Notes: generated by a model not told the origin, from the letters alone. A stretch of 64,000 nucleotides of DNA from Litorimonas sp046250185 (GCF_046250185.1 NZ_CP176469.1); one strand, 5' to 3'; positions 16,983-27,787 are shown, numbered from the stretch's first letter. Translations and numbers: made by a program.

Positions 16983-17004
16983 ATATTGCAATAAGGGTCG
17001 TCGC

Positions 17005-17622
17005 TTAGCGCGAGTAGAATTCCACTGTGAGGTTTGGTTCCATCACGACAGGATACGGTACTTCATCAAAGCTCGGGACACGTGTGAATGTTGCCTTCAT
17101 ACCTTTTGGATCAAGGCTGATATAATCAGGAATTTCACGTTCTGGAGATTCCAACGCTTCAAGCACCAAAGCCATTGTGCGAGACTTTTCGCGCACTTCA
17201 ACCACATCACCTTCGCGGACACGGTAGGACGGGATATTGACTTTCTTGCCGTTGACCAAGACGTGGCCGTGATTGACGAACTGACGCGCTGCAAACACAG
17301 TTGGCACGAACTTAGCGCGGTAAACCAAGGCATCCAAACGACGCTCTAGTAGACCGATCAAATTCTCGGACGTATCGCCCTTCATCCGTGTCGCTTCATC
17401 ATATGTGCGGCGGAATTGTTTTTCCGTGATGTTGCCGTAATAGCCTTTTAGCTTTTGCTTTGCCATCAACTGAATACCGAAATCAGACAATTTACCACGA
17501 CGGTTTTGGCCGTGCTGTCCAGGTGGGTAAGAGCGTTTATTGACAGGTGATTTGGGTCGGCCCCAGATGTTCTCGCCCATGCGGCGATCAATCTTATACT
17601 TAGCGGACTGACGTTTTGACAC
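17005..17622 (-). CDS. rpsD: 30S ribosomal protein S4
   Basis: 205 residues, normal length. The N-terminal part contains KYKIDRRMGENIWGRPKSPVNKRSYPPGQHGQ typical of alphaproteobacterial S4, and the S4 RNA-binding domain is seen as RLDALVYRAKFVPTVFAARQFVNHGHVLVNGKKVNIPSYRVREGDVVEV. It nucleates 16S rRNA assembly. It stands alone here, away from the alpha operon, as is common in this class. The Cys zinc motif of some S4 proteins is absent. Confidence 0.97.
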   Translation of the reverse strand: MSKRQSAKYKIDRRMGENIWGRPKSPVNKRSYPPGQHGQNRRGKLSDFGIQLMAKQKLKGYYGNITEKQFRRTYDEATRMKGDTSENLIGLLERRLDALVYRAKFVPTVFAARQFVNHGHVLVNGKKVNIPSYRVREGDVVEVREKSRTMALVLEALESPEREIPDYISLDPKGMKATFTRVPSFDEVPYPVVMEPNLTVEFYSR

Positions 17623-17813
17623 GACGTCTCCTTTTCATTTGACGTGGGCCGGCTGGTCGGACACTTTCCAACAGCGATTACAACGGCGGCTCCACACCTT
17701 CCCGTAATATGACGCGGCTTTTAGCGGGCTGGCTTTATATGTCAAGCGCAGCAACGCACGAATTTCACTTACTTTTTGATTGGCAAAAGCTGTGCGCCAT
17801 GACAAGCGAACGC

Positions 17814-18722
17814 ATGAGCCAGACTCCCAATATAAATGCTGATGGTGAACATCGCAAAGGGCTGATCGCAGGGCTAGCGGCCTATACGTGGTGGGGGCTG
17901 TTCCCCGTTTATTTCGTCTTGACTAAGGCTGTACCTGCGCTCGAGATCCTAAGTCACCGTGTTTTGTGGTCTGTTCCATTTTGTTTCCTGATTTTGCTCA
18001 TGAGGCAGCAACTGCCTGCGCTCTGGACAGCCTTGCGGGATACAAAGACAGTTTTATATCTGGGGATCGCGGCCGTTTTCCTCTCAATCAACTGGGGTGT
18101 TTACATTTGGGCGGTGCAGAACGAACAAATCTTTCAGGGTAGCCTTGGGTATTACATCAACCCCCTCCTCTATGTCCTTGTAGGTGTTGTTTTTTTTGGG
18201 GAACGCATGAGCCGACTCCAGACTCTCGCGATCGTGCTTGCCCTGCTTGGCGTAACTGTTTTGACAGTTTATGGCGGCGTGTTTCCGTGGATTTCACTCA
18301 TCCTCGGAGTGACTTTCACATCCTACGGCGTATTTAAAAAACAGGTGAATATCGGCGCTATGCCAGGACTACAGATCGAAACGCTAGTCTTGTTTATTCC
18401 AGCCGCCGCTTTGATGTTTTATATCAGCCAAACGGAAGGGCTGGGCTTTACCAATGTGAGTCGCGAAATAGACTTTTTGCTGCTCTTGGCTGGGCCAGTG
18501 ACCGTCCTCCCCCTCCTCGCATTTTCTTTTGCCGCGCGGCGGATTAAACTCTCAACACTAGGATTTTTGCAATATGTCGGACCGACGTTACAGTTTGGCT
18601 GCGGGCTCTATTTCGGAGAAACCTTCACGCCCGCTCATGCGATTTGTTTTATCCTTATCTGGACGGGAGTTGCTATTTTTGCGTGGGATAGCTGGCGCAA
18701 GCGACCTCTGCCTACACCATAA
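17814..18722 (+). CDS. rarD: RarD-type EamA/DMT transporter
   Basis: 302 residues from ATG 17814, which gives the normal RarD length; the frame is open upstream but adds an unlikely tail. Ten hydrophobic segments are visible, and KGLIAGLAAYTWWGLFPVYF near the N-terminus, with SHRVLWSVPF and NWGVYIWAVQ, is characteristic of RarD rather than other EamA members. Inner-membrane permease of the drug/metabolite superfamily; the substrate is unknown despite the historic chloramphenicol-resistance annotation. Convergent with the small membrane gene at 18734. Confidence 0.88.
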   Translation: MSQTPNINADGEHRKGLIAGLAAYTWWGLFPVYFVLTKAVPALEILSHRVLWSVPFCFLILLMRQQLPALWTALRDTKTVLYLGIAAVFLSINWGVYIWAVQNEQIFQGSLGYYINPLLYVLVGVVFFGERMSRLQTLAIVLALLGVTVLTVYGGVFPWISLILGVTFTSYGVFKKQVNIGAMPGLQIETLVLFIPAAALMFYISQTEGLGFTNVSREIDFLLLLAGPVTVLPLLAFSFAARRIKLSTLGFLQYVGPTLQFGCGLYFGETFTPAHAICFILIWTGVAIFAWDSWRKRPLPTP

Positions 18723-18733
18723 TCATCATAGTC

Positions 18734-19045
18734 CTAATTCCCACCTTGCAAGAACCGCCCAAACATTTCACCCGCAGGTGTAGTGCAGAAATATCCGATT
18801 AAGTAAAACATAAACATGATCAGGATTTGGCTGAAGAGCAGGAACGCGCCGTCTAACAACATATTTTGATCTGGCGCCATAGGCGTGCTTTTCAAATTAT
18901 GGCGGCGAGCGGTCGCGAAGATTAAAGTTGAGGCCAAAGCCAGCCCAATCAAGACAAATGGAGTCACGCGATAAAATCCCGCCACACCCGCCACGATCAA
19001 CAATAAATATCCTAGATATTTCATACCAATTTTCCCAACTGTCAT
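18734..19045 (-). CDS. Small hypothetical membrane protein
   Basis: 103 residues, unrecognised. Three hydrophobic segments are visible: YLGYLLLIVAGVAGFYRV, FVLIGLALASTLIFATA and LFSQILIMFMFYLIGYF. I use ATG 19045 because AAGG lies 7 bases upstream; ATG 19024 is the alternative. It begins 9 bases after the end of trmJ on the same strand and is probably co-transcribed with it. No catalytic motif is visible. Confidence 0.65.
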   Translation of the reverse strand: MTVGKIGMKYLGYLLLIVAGVAGFYRVTPFVLIGLALASTLIFATARRHNLKSTPMAPDQNMLLDGAFLLFSQILIMFMFYLIGYFCTTPAGEMFGRFLQGGN

Positions 19046-19054
19046 AGCTATGCC

Positions 19055-19879
19055 TTATACATCTTCGCCGCGCGCGCGTCTGATTTTTAGCAACGCTTCG
19101 CCGCGGCCTTTAACAAGCGCTTTGATCATACCGCGAAATGTTCGGATTTCCTGCGCACTCATTTTGGCCCGTGTCAAAGGCGCACGAATATTTTGCGCCA
19201 TAAGAGGTTTCTTGGCCGCTGGAAAGAAAAAGCCTGCAGCGTCGAGTTCTGTCTCCAAATGCTCCATTAAGCGCGTCAGGTCTTCCCGTGGCGCAACTTC
19301 GCTACGGGAACCATCAAACAGGTCAGGGATCAACTGATCCGCGCTGCTCGCCCAAATATAAGCAAAAATATTGACGGCTTGCGCCAAGTTGAGCGATTGG
19401 AAAGCCGGGTTCACGGGATAAGTCAAAATCGCATCGGTGAGGACAACATCAGCATTGGTTAGCCCTGCCTTTTCTGGCCCAAACAAAATGCCAGTTCGCT
19501 TCCCTGCGGCTTCATAAGTCCGCATTTGTGGGCCGACGACATCGGTGCCGATGACAGGCACTTCCAACTCTCTACGGCGGGCCGTCGCGGATAGGACATA
19601 GGTCAAATCCGAGACCGCTGCCTCCACGCTGTCAAAGACTTGAGCGTTTTGTAATACGGGCAAAGCCCCTGCCGCCATGCTATCGGCATCTGGATTGGGC
19701 CAGCCATCTCGCGGACTCACAAGGCGCAATTCCGTCAGGCCAAAGTTCAGCATGCAGCGACACGCCGCGCCAATATTCTGGCCCAGCTGCGGCCGCACCA
19801 ACACAACAACAGGCGCAGAAGTGGCAGGTTGCTCCACCACGCGGCCCATTTGATCTTTGACTGTCTTCGTCTTGCTCAA
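19055..19879 (-). CDS. trmJ: SpoU-class RNA 2'-O-methyltransferase, TrmJ-like
   Basis: 274 residues of the SPOUT family. Motif 1 appears as LVRPQLGQNIGAACRCMLNFGL, motif 2 as GILFGPEKAGLTNADV and motif 3 as YPVNPAFQSLNLAQAVNIFAY; together they form the trefoil knot binding S-adenosylmethionine. TrmJ methylates the 2'-OH of nucleotide 32 in tRNA anticodon loops. The ~100-residue C-terminal extension after the knot supports TrmJ over TrmL. A short N-terminal extension of about 20 residues precedes motif 1. Co-directional small membrane gene follows; icd diverges upstream. Confidence 0.9.
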   Translation of the reverse strand: MSKTKTVKDQMGRVVEQPATSAPVVVLVRPQLGQNIGAACRCMLNFGLTELRLVSPRDGWPNPDADSMAAGALPVLQNAQVFDSVEAAVSDLTYVLSATARRRELEVPVIGTDVVGPQMRTYEAAGKRTGILFGPEKAGLTNADVVLTDAILTYPVNPAFQSLNLAQAVNIFAYIWASSADQLIPDLFDGSRSEVAPREDLTRLMEHLETELDAAGFFFPAAKKPLMAQNIRAPLTRAKMSAQEIRTFRGMIKALVKGRGEALLKIRRARGEDV

Positions 19880-20002
19880 AGCTTCGTCTTTCCTGCCCGC
19901 GCATGTTTTGTGCGGGGTCTTTACGTCTTAGGTCTTTAAAACTCGCTCGCACAGTGTTAGAGGCTGCGCAACTTAACTTTCGACCTGCTTACAGAGGACA
20001 TT

Positions 20003-21214
20003 ATGGCTAAAATCAAGGTAAATAATCCCGTCGTTGACATGAATGGTGACGAGATGACCCGCATCATCTGGGACATGATCAAGGATCGCTTGATCCATCC
20101 CTATTTGGACATTGATCTGCTTGACTATGATCTGTCTATTCAGTCACGCGATGCAACGGATGACCAAATCACGATTGATGCCGCCAATGCGATTAAAAAA
20201 CACAATGTCGGCATTAAATGCGCGACGATTACACCTGATGAGCAGCGGGTCGAAGAATTTGACCTCAAGAAAATGTGGCGCTCCCCGAATGGTACAATCC
20301 GCAACATTCTCGGCGGTGTTGTCTTCCGCGAGCCAATCATCTGTAACAATGTCCCTCGCCTCGTACCCGGTTGGACGCAGCCTATCGTGATTGGCCGTCA
20401 CGCCTTTGGTGACCAGTACAAGGCCACAGACTTCCTCGTCCCTGGCGCGGGTAAGTTAACAATGACATGGGAAGGCGAAAACGGCGAAAAGATTGAAAAA
20501 GAAGTCTTTGATTTCCCAGAATCTGGTGTGGCGATGGGGATGTATAACCTTGATGCCTCTATCCGTGACTTCGCGCGTGCCTGCATGAATTATGGTGTGT
20601 CTCGCAAATGGCCTGTCTACCTGTCGACAAAAAACACAATTCTCAAAAAATATGACGGACGCTTCAAAGACATCTTCCAAGAAGTCTATGACGCAGAATT
20701 TGCCGATAAATTCGCAGAATTTGGCGGAGAATATCAACATCGTTTGATCGACGACATGGTCGCAGCGGCCATGAAGTGGTCTGGCGGTTATATCTGGGCT
20801 TGTAAAAATTATGATGGCGATGTGCAATCAGACACAGTCGCGCAAGGCTTTGGCTCGCTCGGTCTGATGACGTCATTCTTGCTGACACCCGATGGGAAGA
20901 CGATGGAAGCAGAGGCTGCCCACGGCACTGTGACACGTCACTACCGCAACCACCAAAAGGGTCAGGCAACATCCACAAACTCGACTGCGTCAATCTTCGC
21001 ATGGACACGAGGCCTCGCGCATCGCGCCAAGCTCGATGACAATGAAGCGCTGTTGAAATTCGCGGAAGGTCTTGAAAAGACTACGGTCGAAACTATCGAA
21101 GGTGGCCAGATGACCAAAGACCTTGCCCTCCTCGTCGGTGATCAGCAAGGCTGGTTGACAACGGAAGGTTACCTAGAAGCGATTGCCGAGAACTTCGAGC
21201 GCAAAATGACCTAA
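20003..21214 (+). CDS. icd: Isocitrate dehydrogenase, NADP-dependent
   Basis: 403 residues, the dimeric eukaryote-like type II enzyme. Seen: NPVVDMNGDEMTRIIWDMIKDRLI at the N-terminus, the substrate segment SPNGTIRNILGGVVFREPI, and STKNTILKKYDGRFKDIF. It oxidises isocitrate to 2-oxoglutarate with NADP+ in the TCA cycle. GAGGA lies about 6 bases before ATG. Monocistronic with a strong terminator 36 bases downstream. Confidence 0.97.
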   Translation: MAKIKVNNPVVDMNGDEMTRIIWDMIKDRLIHPYLDIDLLDYDLSIQSRDATDDQITIDAANAIKKHNVGIKCATITPDEQRVEEFDLKKMWRSPNGTIRNILGGVVFREPIICNNVPRLVPGWTQPIVIGRHAFGDQYKATDFLVPGAGKLTMTWEGENGEKIEKEVFDFPESGVAMGMYNLDASIRDFARACMNYGVSRKWPVYLSTKNTILKKYDGRFKDIFQEVYDAEFADKFAEFGGEYQHRLIDDMVAAAMKWSGGYIWACKNYDGDVQSDTVAQGFGSLGLMTSFLLTPDGKTMEAEAAHGTVTRHYRNHQKGQATSTNSTASIFAWTRGLAHRAKLDDNEALLKFAEGLEKTTVETIEGGQMTKDLALLVGDQQGWLTTEGYLEAIAENFERKMT

Positions 21215-21250
21215 TTCAAGCGCGCATTGTCTGCGCCGCAGAGATAAATC

Positions 21251-21288
21251 AAAGCCCGCTTAAGAGTTATTCTTGGGCGGGCTTTTTT
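21251..21288 (+). terminator. Rho-independent terminator of icd
   Basis: AAAGCCCGC pairs with GCGGGCTTT, with an inner AAGA/TTCTT stem, followed by six T. Confidence 0.92.
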
Positions 21289-21304
21289 GTGCTATGAGAT
21301 ATGC

Positions 21305-21560
21305 ATGCAGAACTTTCTGATAACATCCCTCATCGCATCCATCTTGCTGACACTAGCCCTTAATTTGCTGCCAGCTTTATTCCCCAAAGCTGCGGAAAAA
21401 GCGGAGCAAAAAATCGTCGAGACAATGCAAAAAAACGCACCGCGACCGCGTTGACCCCAGCACGCCGAAAGTGCGCGTATTCTTCCCGTGGAGAGCAATG
21501 CTGATTCTCTCAATCGGACTGACACTCGCCGTCAACCTGATCGCTGTTTTGGCACGATAA
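21305..21560 (+). pseudogene. Small two-TM membrane protein interrupted at a run of seven A
   Basis: From ATG 21305 the frame encodes MQNFLITSLIASILLTLALN and a helix ending KIVETMQKN, then stops at 21452-21454 (49 residues). If one A of the seven at 21429-21435 is removed, translation continues as KTHRDRVDPSTPKVRVFFP and a second hydrophobic helix LILSIGLTLAVNLIAVLAR to the stop at 21558. The joined product (about 84 residues, two membrane segments, charged middle) looks like a genuine protein. So this is a one-base frameshift, polymerase slippage, or a sequencing error in the homopolymer. Family not recognised. Confidence 0.55.
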
Positions 21561-21561
21561 G

Positions 21562-22851
21562 CTAACCGCCATTTTGCACTTCGTTGAGCCCTAGCGCTGC
21601 GACAGCCGCTACGGCGCACATTATCGCCATCACGACAATAACGCTGACGACCCCAGCAATGCTCGCTAGCAAGCTAAATGCGCCGCCAAGCACGAGCAAT
21701 AAACCAATGACTGTATTCGATAGCGCCGTATAGGCGGCCCGTGTGTCTTCAGTCGCCATATCCATTAAATGCGTGTTTCGGCCAATGCGGACACCGCGGT
21801 AAGCTATCATCAAAACGAACAGCAATCCTGGCAAGGCAAAGCTGTGATTAATAAAGCCGAGCGAGGCTGCAAACGCCGTCACGATTAAGGCGACACACGA
21901 TACGATGCCTGCTAAAATCAACACCTTTCGGCTTGAACGGTCAGAGAGTTTTCCCCAGATAAACCCAGATATGAGCCCTGCTAATGCGGAGGCTAAAACC
22001 AAAGCGCCGAGCGTGTTTAGTACCGTCCCTCCTCCCGCGCTTGTTGCTAGAGCAAGCATGAAAGGTGGCGCTAGGGCTGTGGCAGTTAACAGTCCGCGGA
22101 CAGCGATAAAGCGGCGAAGCTGCGCATCTTCTTTCAGTAAACTCAGGTCTTTCAACACGCTCTTAAAGGTCGCAGCATCCTTTCGGGTCGAGCTTTTTGG
22201 CTCGGATACTGACCCATATATTAAACCGCTAACGATCCAGAATACACCCGCAAGGGTCAGGCCACCCGTCACCAACTGACTGCGCGGAACAATTTCAAAC
22301 ATCAACAAGACTGCGAAAATGATGACCCCCGCCGCAGCAATGGAACTTGCCAGCCCTGTCGCCGTGCCACGTCTAGAATTAGCAATCGTTTTGCCCATGA
22401 CATCTTTGATCGAGACAGAGCAAACGCTGCGGGCAAGTGCCAAAATCGTCAATATAGCTAAGATCGCGAGACCACCTGACTGTCCCGTCATCTGCGCACT
22501 CACAAAAGCCAAAGCGAGCGCACACAAGCCTTGGATAATAGAGCATAGCGACCACAACCATTTCCGACGCTGCAGGCCATGAATATAGGCGGCTGTAAAA
22601 AGCTGCGGCAGGAGAGCCCCCGCTTCTCGGATAGGCACCAATAAACCAACCAAAGCGGTTGGTGCGCCGATCGCAGTCATCAACCAAGCCAGAACAAGTT
22701 TCGGGTCGATAAGGCCATCTGCGATTTTTGTCAGCGATAGAGACGCGACATGGGTTAAAAAATTCCGGGGTTCATTTGGTAATTCATCGACATTAGAGCC
22801 ATTTTCTGACGCTGTTAGTGAGCGAAAAACGCGTGAGCTTAGGCTATTCAT
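21562..22851 (-). CDS. Major facilitator superfamily transporter
   Basis: 429 residues from ATG 22851, just one base after the stop of the VOC gene; longer starts would read into that gene. About eleven to twelve hydrophobic segments are present, with GLLVPIREAGALLPQLFTAAYI and ISGFIWGKLSDRSSRKVLILAG as the typical cytoplasmic loop motifs of MFS carriers. Inner membrane; substrate unknown. Last gene of a likely operon serS-surE-pcm-VOC-MFS. Confidence 0.88.
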   Translation of the reverse strand: MNSLSSRVFRSLTASENGSNVDELPNEPRNFLTHVASLSLTKIADGLIDPKLVLAWLMTAIGAPTALVGLLVPIREAGALLPQLFTAAYIHGLQRRKWLWSLCSIIQGLCALALAFVSAQMTGQSGGLAILAILTILALARSVCSVSIKDVMGKTIANSRRGTATGLASSIAAAGVIIFAVLLMFEIVPRSQLVTGGLTLAGVFWIVSGLIYGSVSEPKSSTRKDAATFKSVLKDLSLLKEDAQLRRFIAVRGLLTATALAPPFMLALATSAGGGTVLNTLGALVLASALAGLISGFIWGKLSDRSSRKVLILAGIVSCVALIVTAFAASLGFINHSFALPGLLFVLMIAYRGVRIGRNTHLMDMATEDTRAAYTALSNTVIGLLLVLGGAFSLLASIAGVVSVIVVMAIMCAVAAVAALGLNEVQNGG

Positions 22852-22852
22852 A

Positions 22853-23203
22853 TTACGCGGTCTTCCACACAGCGAGGCCATTGCCTTGCGGGTCGGTAAA
22901 ATGAAACCGTCGACCGCCTGGGAAGTCAAACTGCGCTATCGTGATAGTCCCACCCGCCGCCTTCACCGCAGCTTCCGTGGCGTCCAAATCATCAGAAAAA
23001 ATGACTGGCAAAGCGCCTTGATCAGAACACACGCGCCCGGCATCGCCATCAAAGCCACCGTCAATTCCTGCCCCGCTAAAGCTAGCGTAGTTTGGGCCGT
23101 AATCGGTAAAGGTCCACCCAAAAACAGCGGCGTAAAATGCTTTAGCTTCAGACAGATGTTTTACTGGAAGTTCTATGTAATTGATTGTGTGATGTTGGCT
23201 CAT
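22853..23203 (-). CDS. VOC family protein
   Basis: 116 residues, one glyoxalase-fold domain. The N-terminus NYIELPVKHLSEAKAFYAAVFGWTFTDYG and the end FDFPGGRRFHFTDPQGNGLAVWKT match small VOC proteins that dimerise to form a metal site. The Glu that usually closes the metal site is Ala-Val here (GNGLAVW), so the metal may be lost or differ. Enzymatic role unknown. Nine bases after pcm and directly before the MFS gene. Confidence 0.87.
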   Translation of the reverse strand: MSQHHTINYIELPVKHLSEAKAFYAAVFGWTFTDYGPNYASFSGAGIDGGFDGDAGRVCSDQGALPVIFSDDLDATEAAVKAAGGTITIAQFDFPGGRRFHFTDPQGNGLAVWKTA

Positions 23204-23212
23204 AGGGCGTCT

Positions 23213-23836
23213 CTATATCGTGTGCGATTTTCCCGCTTCGATGGTGTCCAAGGAGAGCGGCATGATCTCGCGTTCTGTGATATTTGTGCGCGCTTTATCA
23301 AACGTCATCAACTGTCCATCGATAACCGCGACCAATCGCCCGCCAGACGCGAGTTGATCCAGCAACATTTGTGGCGGCGCGAGACAGGCACAGCCCAAGA
23401 TTATGCGATCAAACGGCGCTTGGCCTTTCCACCCATAACGACCATCGCCATGACGAATGACTATGTTCTGGATCGCCAAAGTTTTGAAGCGGTCTTCGGC
23501 ATCGCTTATCAGAGTTTTGTAGCGTTCCACCGCATATACGCGCGTGACAATTTTGGACAAAATCGCTGTCTGATAACCGCTACCGACCCCGATTTCGAGC
23601 AGCTTATGATCGCGTGACAACCCAGCAATCTGGCACATCAAAGCAATCGTTAGCGGCTCAGACAGGCTCTGCCCGCAAGCAAGGGGGAGCGACTGCGCTT
23701 CATAGGCGACAGGCCAATCTTCTTTGCGGACGAAGTGTTTACGGTCGACCAGTTCCATCGCGCGCAGCACAGCATTATCAGATATGCCTCGCCCGCGAAG
23801 CGCCATAATCATATCTATCAGCCCAGGATTAAACAG
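23213..23836 (-). CDS. pcm: Protein-L-isoaspartate O-methyltransferase
   Basis: Repairs isoaspartyl residues in aged proteins using S-adenosylmethionine. Motif I is LLEIGVGSGYQTAIL, preceded by the substrate loop ACGQSLSEPLTIALM and followed by VYAVERYK. ATG 23812 gives 199 residues, but the frame upstream encodes FNPGLIDMIMALRGRGI, resembling the normal family start, and a CTG at 23836 has GGAG six bases before it, so initiation at CTG (207 residues) is plausible. The surE stop codon is just upstream, and this surE-pcm order is classical. Confidence 0.88.
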   Translation of the reverse strand: MFNPGLIDMIMALRGRGISDNAVLRAMELVDRKHFVRKEDWPVAYEAQSLPLACGQSLSEPLTIALMCQIAGLSRDHKLLEIGVGSGYQTAILSKIVTRVYAVERYKTLISDAEDRFKTLAIQNIVIRHGDGRYGWKGQAPFDRIILGCACLAPPQMLLDQLASGGRLVAVIDGQLMTFDKARTNITEREIMPLSLDTIEAGKSHTI

Positions 23837-23839
23837 GAC

Positions 23840-24585
23840 TTACTCCAATGCTCGCAAAGTGTCTTCATGTGTCAGGTCTGTGTATAACGGCGTGACTGAG
23901 ATATAGCCGTCATATATGGCTCGTAAATCCGTGCCGACAGGCGGGTTGGACTTCTTTGCCCCATAGGTCAGCCAAAAGTAATGCCCACCGCGCGGGTAAT
24001 CGCGCTTCTCGACGCCCGTCATTTGAAAATCACGATGCCCTTGTCGTGTAATCTGCACGCCTTTGACAGCATCTGGCGCCGCGTCAGGGAAGTTGACAGA
24101 TAAGATAACATTTGCGGGCCAACCCTTTGATAATAAGTCTTTTATGATCTTCGGACCATGTTGCTCTGCGGTTTCCCAAGGCAAGCTACCCGCGCCCTGA
24201 AATCCTCGTGCGAGGGATAATGCGATAGACGGTATCCCCATCTGCATGCCTTGGAGCGCCCCTGCGATAGTCCCGCTAAACGTGACGTCTTCAGCCAAGT
24301 TCTGCCCGCGATTGACGCCAGAGAGGATCAAGTCAGGTGCGTGGTCTTTCAGCAAGTCTTTTAAGCCTACAATTACACTATCCGTGGGTGTGCCAGACAC
24401 GCAAAATACACGGTCTTCCAGCTTTTTCAGCCGCACAGGGTTGTGCAGCGACACCCCACGCGAGGCAGCGGATTGTTCTGTTTCCGGTGCGCACACCCAG
24501 ACGTCATCAGATAACTTGGCAGCGATACGGCGCAGCACAGACATGCCCTCGGCTCTGACGCCATCATCATTGGTAAGGAGAATTC

Positions 24586-24589
<4 letters not shown>
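23840..24589 (-). CDS. surE: 5'/3'-nucleotidase SurE
   Basis: 249 residues. The N-terminal ILLTNDDGVRAEGM holds the metal-binding Asp-Asp pair, and SGVNRGQNLAEDVTFSGTIAGALQG supplies the conserved Asn and Ser residues. It dephosphorylates nucleoside monophosphates and short polyphosphates in stationary phase. Its ATG overlaps the serS stop codon (ATGA at 24586-24589), and pcm follows, so translation of these three genes is coupled. Confidence 0.96.
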
Positions 24590-26058
<1,469 letters not shown>

Positions 26059-26238
26059 GGTGACGTCGCTTTATAATAGAGTTTGGCAAGCTATAGCCCT
26101 GCGTCTGACTCGCGTAAAGCGCCGTCAATCGCATAGGTGTCGAATATGTGACGATCCGAACAGATTGCAGCGGCGTTCATTGCCTGTTTACCTTGGCGCA
26201 ACTATAGCGCGCGCGTTCATGTTCTAAAGGAGATCATC

Positions 26239-26994
26239 ATGAAACGTATTTTGCTCGCGTCTGCTATGACGCTTACACTCGCAGCCCCTGCCTTCGCACA
26301 ATCTAGCCTGACAGAGGGTTGGGCCGGTGAAGCCTCATTGACAGGCTCAAAAACCACAGGTAACACAGAAACCACAGATGTTGGCCTCGGCCTCAAGCTC
26401 GCAAAGGAAGGCGAAACTTGGACGCATAAGTTCGACGCCCTTGCCGATTACGGTAAAAATTCTGATATTAAAAACAAGCAGCGCTTCCAAGTCGGCTACC
26501 AAATCGACCGTCACCTGAATGAGCGCACTTATGTCTTTGGTAATGCTGACTATTTCAGCGATGATTTCGGTGCATACAAGCAAGGCTCATATCTAGGCGC
26601 AGGTGTTGGGTATAAAGCGATCCTGCCTGGCCCAATCGGCTGGAACCTAGAAGGCGGCGCAGGCTACCGCACACAGAAGTCACGCATTACAGATAATGAC
26701 ATTCTGACAAATCCAGAAGGCCTCGCTAGCGAAACAGAGAATGAATTAGCCCTGCGTGCATTTTCAGATTTCGATTATCAGTTCAACGACAATGTGTCTT
26801 TGTTCAATGATACAGAAATCACCTACTCTTCGTCCGATACATATATCTGGAACGAGACAGGCATTACGGCCACATTGGCAGGTAATCTGGCCGCGCGCGC
26901 CTCTTTCCGTATCGATACGCATAGCGATGTCCCAGCGGGTCGTGAGAAGACTGATACCGTCACACGCTTTGGTATTGTCTACACAATGAAGTAA
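26239..26994 (+). CDS. DUF481 (YdiY-like) outer-membrane beta-barrel protein
   Basis: 251 residues. Signal peptide cleaved after AFAQ (~residue 21), then GWAGEASLTGSKTTGNTETTDVGLGLKLAKEG and alternating hydrophobic/polar beta strands to a C-terminal strand ending FGIVYTMK. This matches DUF481 proteins such as YdiY, thought to be outer-membrane barrels; some are induced by acid. Role unknown. GGAG lies 8 bases before ATG. Single gene, divergent from serS across 180 bases. Confidence 0.86.
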   Translation: MKRILLASAMTLTLAAPAFAQSSLTEGWAGEASLTGSKTTGNTETTDVGLGLKLAKEGETWTHKFDALADYGKNSDIKNKQRFQVGYQIDRHLNERTYVFGNADYFSDDFGAYKQGSYLGAGVGYKAILPGPIGWNLEGGAGYRTQKSRITDNDILTNPEGLASETENELALRAFSDFDYQFNDNVSLFNDTEITYSSSDTYIWNETGITATLAGNLAARASFRIDTHSDVPAGREKTDTVTRFGIVYTMK

Positions 26995-27095
26995 AATCTA
27001 TAGCGCTCTCGGCTTTGGTCGGGGGCGTATTTTTCTTAAGCCTGCTTTTGTGGGATCGGCATTGTCTCGCCATGTATTTCGTCGCATAAAAGACC

Positions 27096-27593
27096 ATGCT
27101 CACTCACCTCCTCTTAATGCGTCACGCAAAGTCTTCTTGGTCAGACGGATCTATGTCCGACCATGAGCGGCCGTTAAATACGCGCGGAGAACAATCTGCA
27201 ACAGCGATTGGTGCTACGTTGACTGCGCGAGGCTATGCCCCTGATATTATCTGGAGTTCAGACGCCAAGCGCACGCGGCAGACGGCGATGCTGCTAATCC
27301 GGGCGATCCCGGGCGCGCAGGAAGTTCATTACAATCCCGACTTTTATCATGCGAGCGCTGAGCAAGTCCTGATGATTTGCGGCAAAGAGATTGAACCGCA
27401 GGGGCGTCTTATGCTGCTAGGCCACAATCCAGGCTGGGCCGCGCTACATGAATATTTCACACGGAGACCCCATGACTATCCGACTGGCGCTTGCACAGTG
27501 CTAGAGCGCACAAACCGCGGGGGCGGAGATTGGCTCTCCCCTAGCAGCTGGCGCATGATTGATCTTGTTCTCCCTCGTGAGATCATGTCTTGA
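27096..27593 (+). CDS. SixA-type histidine phosphatase family protein
   Basis: 165 residues, compact histidine phosphatase domain. The catalytic RHG-type motif is LLMRHAKSSW (Arg9, His10) with the second His in LLGHNPGW. RPLNTRGEQSA is also conserved. SixA in enterobacteria removes phosphate from phosphohistidine of phosphorelay or PTS proteins; the substrate here is uncertain. The stop overlaps the TTG start of the following small membrane gene. Confidence 0.88.
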   Translation: MLTHLLLMRHAKSSWSDGSMSDHERPLNTRGEQSATAIGATLTARGYAPDIIWSSDAKRTRQTAMLLIRAIPGAQEVHYNPDFYHASAEQVLMICGKEIEPQGRLMLLGHNPGWAALHEYFTRRPHDYPTGACTVLERTNRGGGDWLSPSSWRMIDLVLPREIMS

Positions 27594-27787
27594 AGGTTAT
27601 AATCGCATTGTGGCGGTTGTTTTGGGTCTTTGCCTTCTATCCCATCGCATTCGCCCTAATGATCTGGCTATGGATTAAGGGGGCACACTGGGCATGGGGC
27701 TTGGTCGTGATCTGCGGCGTGCTGATCCTTGATCCCATGTGGGGATTACTAGCACGGCGTTTGCGAGAGTTGACGCCAAAAAAATAG
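27590..27787 (+). CDS. Small hypothetical membrane protein
   Basis: 65 residues, starting with TTG that overlaps the sixA-like stop (TTGA at 27590-27593). Two hydrophobic helices (IIALWRLFWVFAFYPIAFALMIWLWI and HWAWGLVVICGVLILDPMWGLL) with a Lys/Arg-rich end. Family not recognised. Position suggests co-translation with the phosphatase. Confidence 0.55.
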   Translation: MKVIIALWRLFWVFAFYPIAFALMIWLWIKGAHWAWGLVVICGVLILDPMWGLLARRLRELTPKK

